64,000 bases of DNA from contig JANQON010000009.1 of the NCBI GenBank assembly GCA_028289605.1, forward strand, positions 186,001 through 250,000, given 5' to 3'. Below, in pieces: positions 60,561 to 64,000 of the stretch (its first letter is position 1; every line of letters starts with the position of its first letter). Source of the DNA: Hyphococcus sp. Lineage in GTDB: Bacteria > Pseudomonadota > Alphaproteobacteria > Caulobacterales > Parvularculaceae. The translations under genes and the position numbers were made by a program. Below the pieces are notes generated by a model, which was given only the letters and a program-made list of their open reading frames with translations, did not search any database and was not told where the DNA came from.

Positions 60561-61016
60561 TCAGCGCGCCGGCGTCATCTGCTTCCGAATTTCCAGCGCG
60601 CGCCGATGACGATGGCGGCGTCGATACACAAACGCAGCGAACCGCGCCGCGAACGGCGTTCGCCAGCCGGCGTCTACGACGATACTATCCGTCCACCGCA
60701 CGCGGTCTCCGTCTGGTTGCACTGACAGATTGTGATCCCAACGGCGAACTGATGCGTTGTGCTCGCGGCTTTGGATAACCCGATTGGCGCGGTCGACTTT
60801 TTCAACATGGATGACGTGTCCTTTGTTCTTGAAAACCCCCCAAAAGGTGACGTCGATTGAATAGGCATCGCCCTCCTTCACCTCTCCGGTCGGCCCGCCC
60901 TCATACGCAGCGAGCCCCCGCATCGCTTCTTCGAGTTCCTCGAAGCGGAGCGCTTCAGCGAAAACGGCGTCTGCGTCACCGGGATAAAAAGCGGAAATTT
61001 TGACGACGGCGGCCAT
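60561..61016 (-). CDS. SRPBCC-family protein
   Basis: This 151-residue START/Bet v1-like protein begins KISAFYPGDADAVFAEALRFEELEEAMRGL and has the internal strands YSIDVTFWGVFKNKGHVIHVEKVDRANRVIQSRE and RWDHNLSVQPDGDRVRWTDSIVVDAG. Such proteins bind hydrophobic ligands or act in polyketide or stress pathways; no ligand is suggested here. The C-terminal end is Arg-rich. It converges with marR, nine bases apart. Confidence 0.85.
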   Translation of the reverse strand: MAAVVKISAFYPGDADAVFAEALRFEELEEAMRGLAAYEGGPTGEVKEGDAYSIDVTFWGVFKNKGHVIHVEKVDRANRVIQSREHNASVRRWDHNLSVQPDGDRVRWTDSIVVDAGWRTPFAARFAAFVYRRRHRHRRALEIRKQMTPAR

Positions 61017-61117
61017 GATGTTCCCAACAATGATGCGCCGAGATGCTTAGACTATGCCGCGACGCGGACAAAGCAGTCTTTCCCTCTCACTTCCGCAGCA
61101 AGAGGAAACTTTTTTGC

Positions 61118-61207
61118 ATCCGCTCACCCCGGCGAAAGCCGGGGCCTCATGAAACTTGCTCCAGAGTACGCGCATTGAGATCCCGGCCTACGCCGGGATG
61201 AGCGGAT
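61118..61207. repeat. Full copy of a palindromic intergenic element (nested hairpins)
   Basis: The outer arms ATCCGCTCACCCCGGCG (61118-61134) and CGCCGGGATGAGCGGAT (61191-61207) pair at 16 of 17 positions. Within lie CCCCGGC-gaaa-GCCGGGG and TCCCGGC-ctac-GCCGGGA. A partial copy is at 22331. This is a REP-like element of the kind scattered between genes in alphaproteobacterial genomes. Confidence 0.8.
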
Positions 61208-61262
61208 TGGGGACACAGGCTGAGTCCATTTCTTCACCGAAGGTCGAGGCTTTTGGAATGAC

Positions 61263-61298
61263 AAAAAAACGGGCCGCCTCGTTACCCGAAACGGCCCG
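61263..61298 (-). terminator. Intrinsic terminator of katG
   Basis: Read on the minus strand, CGGGCCG and CGGCCCG form a 7-bp stem followed by seven T residues, 22 bases after the katG stop. Confidence 0.85.
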
Positions 61299-61320
61299 CA
61301 TATTCCTGACGGACAAATGA

Positions 61321-63877
<2,557 letters not shown>

Positions 63878-64000
63878 ATGCTCAGGATCGACCAGATCGA
63901 TAAAGCGATCGGTTGGACAGCGCGCCGCGCTGCACATTCGCGGTTTGGACAAGCCGCTGCTGTATTCGGCGCCGATTCAGGCGGTTTTCAAACCGAGATG
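63878..64000 (+). CDS. Possible start of a gene running off the window
   Basis: ATG 63878 opens a frame of 41 codons that stays open to the last base (MLRIDQIDKAIGWTARRAAH...). It is divergent from katG. No family is recognisable in so short a piece, and no strong ribosome binding site precedes it. The call is tentative. Confidence 0.3.
   Translation, partial: MLRIDQIDKAIGWTARRAAHSRFGQAAAVFGADSGGFQTEM

Larger units (their letters stand above)
61017..61320. other. Intergenic region with palindromic element and katG terminator
   Basis: These 304 bases contain a full palindromic repeat (61118-61207) and the katG terminator (61263-61298). No ORF is supported. Confidence 0.6.

Overview
This window is a high-GC alphaproteobacterial chromosome segment, about 64 kb long. 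The lineage call rests on the flagellin-FlaF-FlbT trio, DUF1217 and DUF6468 flagellar proteins, a MotE-like protein, a PleA/SltF-type transglycosylase and two PhrR-like XRE regulators. A marine Parvularculaceae- or Hyphomonadaceae-like bacterium would fit, but that is inference. I saw no rRNA, tRNA, CRISPR, prophage or insertion sequence.

Layout. (1) 1-8.8 kb: the 3' part of a periplasmic-type Mo hydroxylase (IorB-like) and its diheme cytochrome, then xdhC, a MocA-like nucleotidyltransferase, a TauE/SafE permease and moaA-moaD-moaE-moaB-moaC-moeA. This is an enzyme together with almost all of its cofactor pathway. (2) 9.5-15 kb: regulators, namely a tail-anchored winged-helix protein, a single-domain response regulator, two tandem-PilZ proteins, an XRE regulator divergent from a ribbon-helix-helix-like protein, and an unknown acidic protein. 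(3) 15.1-48.9 kb: a near-complete flagellar island of about 39 genes in several divergent and convergent operons. It covers the switch (fliM, fliG, fliN), stator (motA, motB, motE-like), rod, hook, rings, export apparatus, filament and flagellin regulators. I found no fliO and no chemotaxis genes. (4) 48.9-52 kb: a second XRE regulator, a histidine kinase with a degenerate receiver, and a diguanylate cyclase, probably controlling motility. (5) 52-64 kb: housekeeping and stress genes, namely glutamate dehydrogenase, an unknown protein behind a structured leader, a membrane protein, prfC, a Tat-exported amidohydrolase, a P-loop ATPase, an Acg-type nitroreductase with its MarR regulator, an SRPBCC protein and a catalase-peroxidase with a lipoprotein signal.

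The regulatory features that deserve most attention are these: a recurrent motif (TAAACACACCAATWAAG and shorter relatives) in front of flagellar transcription units and near the XRE gene at 48.9-49.2 kb; perfect palindromes in front of the other XRE gene and the nitroreductase-marR pair; a three-arm, mutually exclusive pairing pattern covering the ribosome binding site of the gene at 53547; and at least two families of palindromic intergenic repeats. The least understood proteins are a 759-residue exported protein cotranscribed with motA and a switch protein (FliM-like) that lacks the usual CheY-binding N-terminus.
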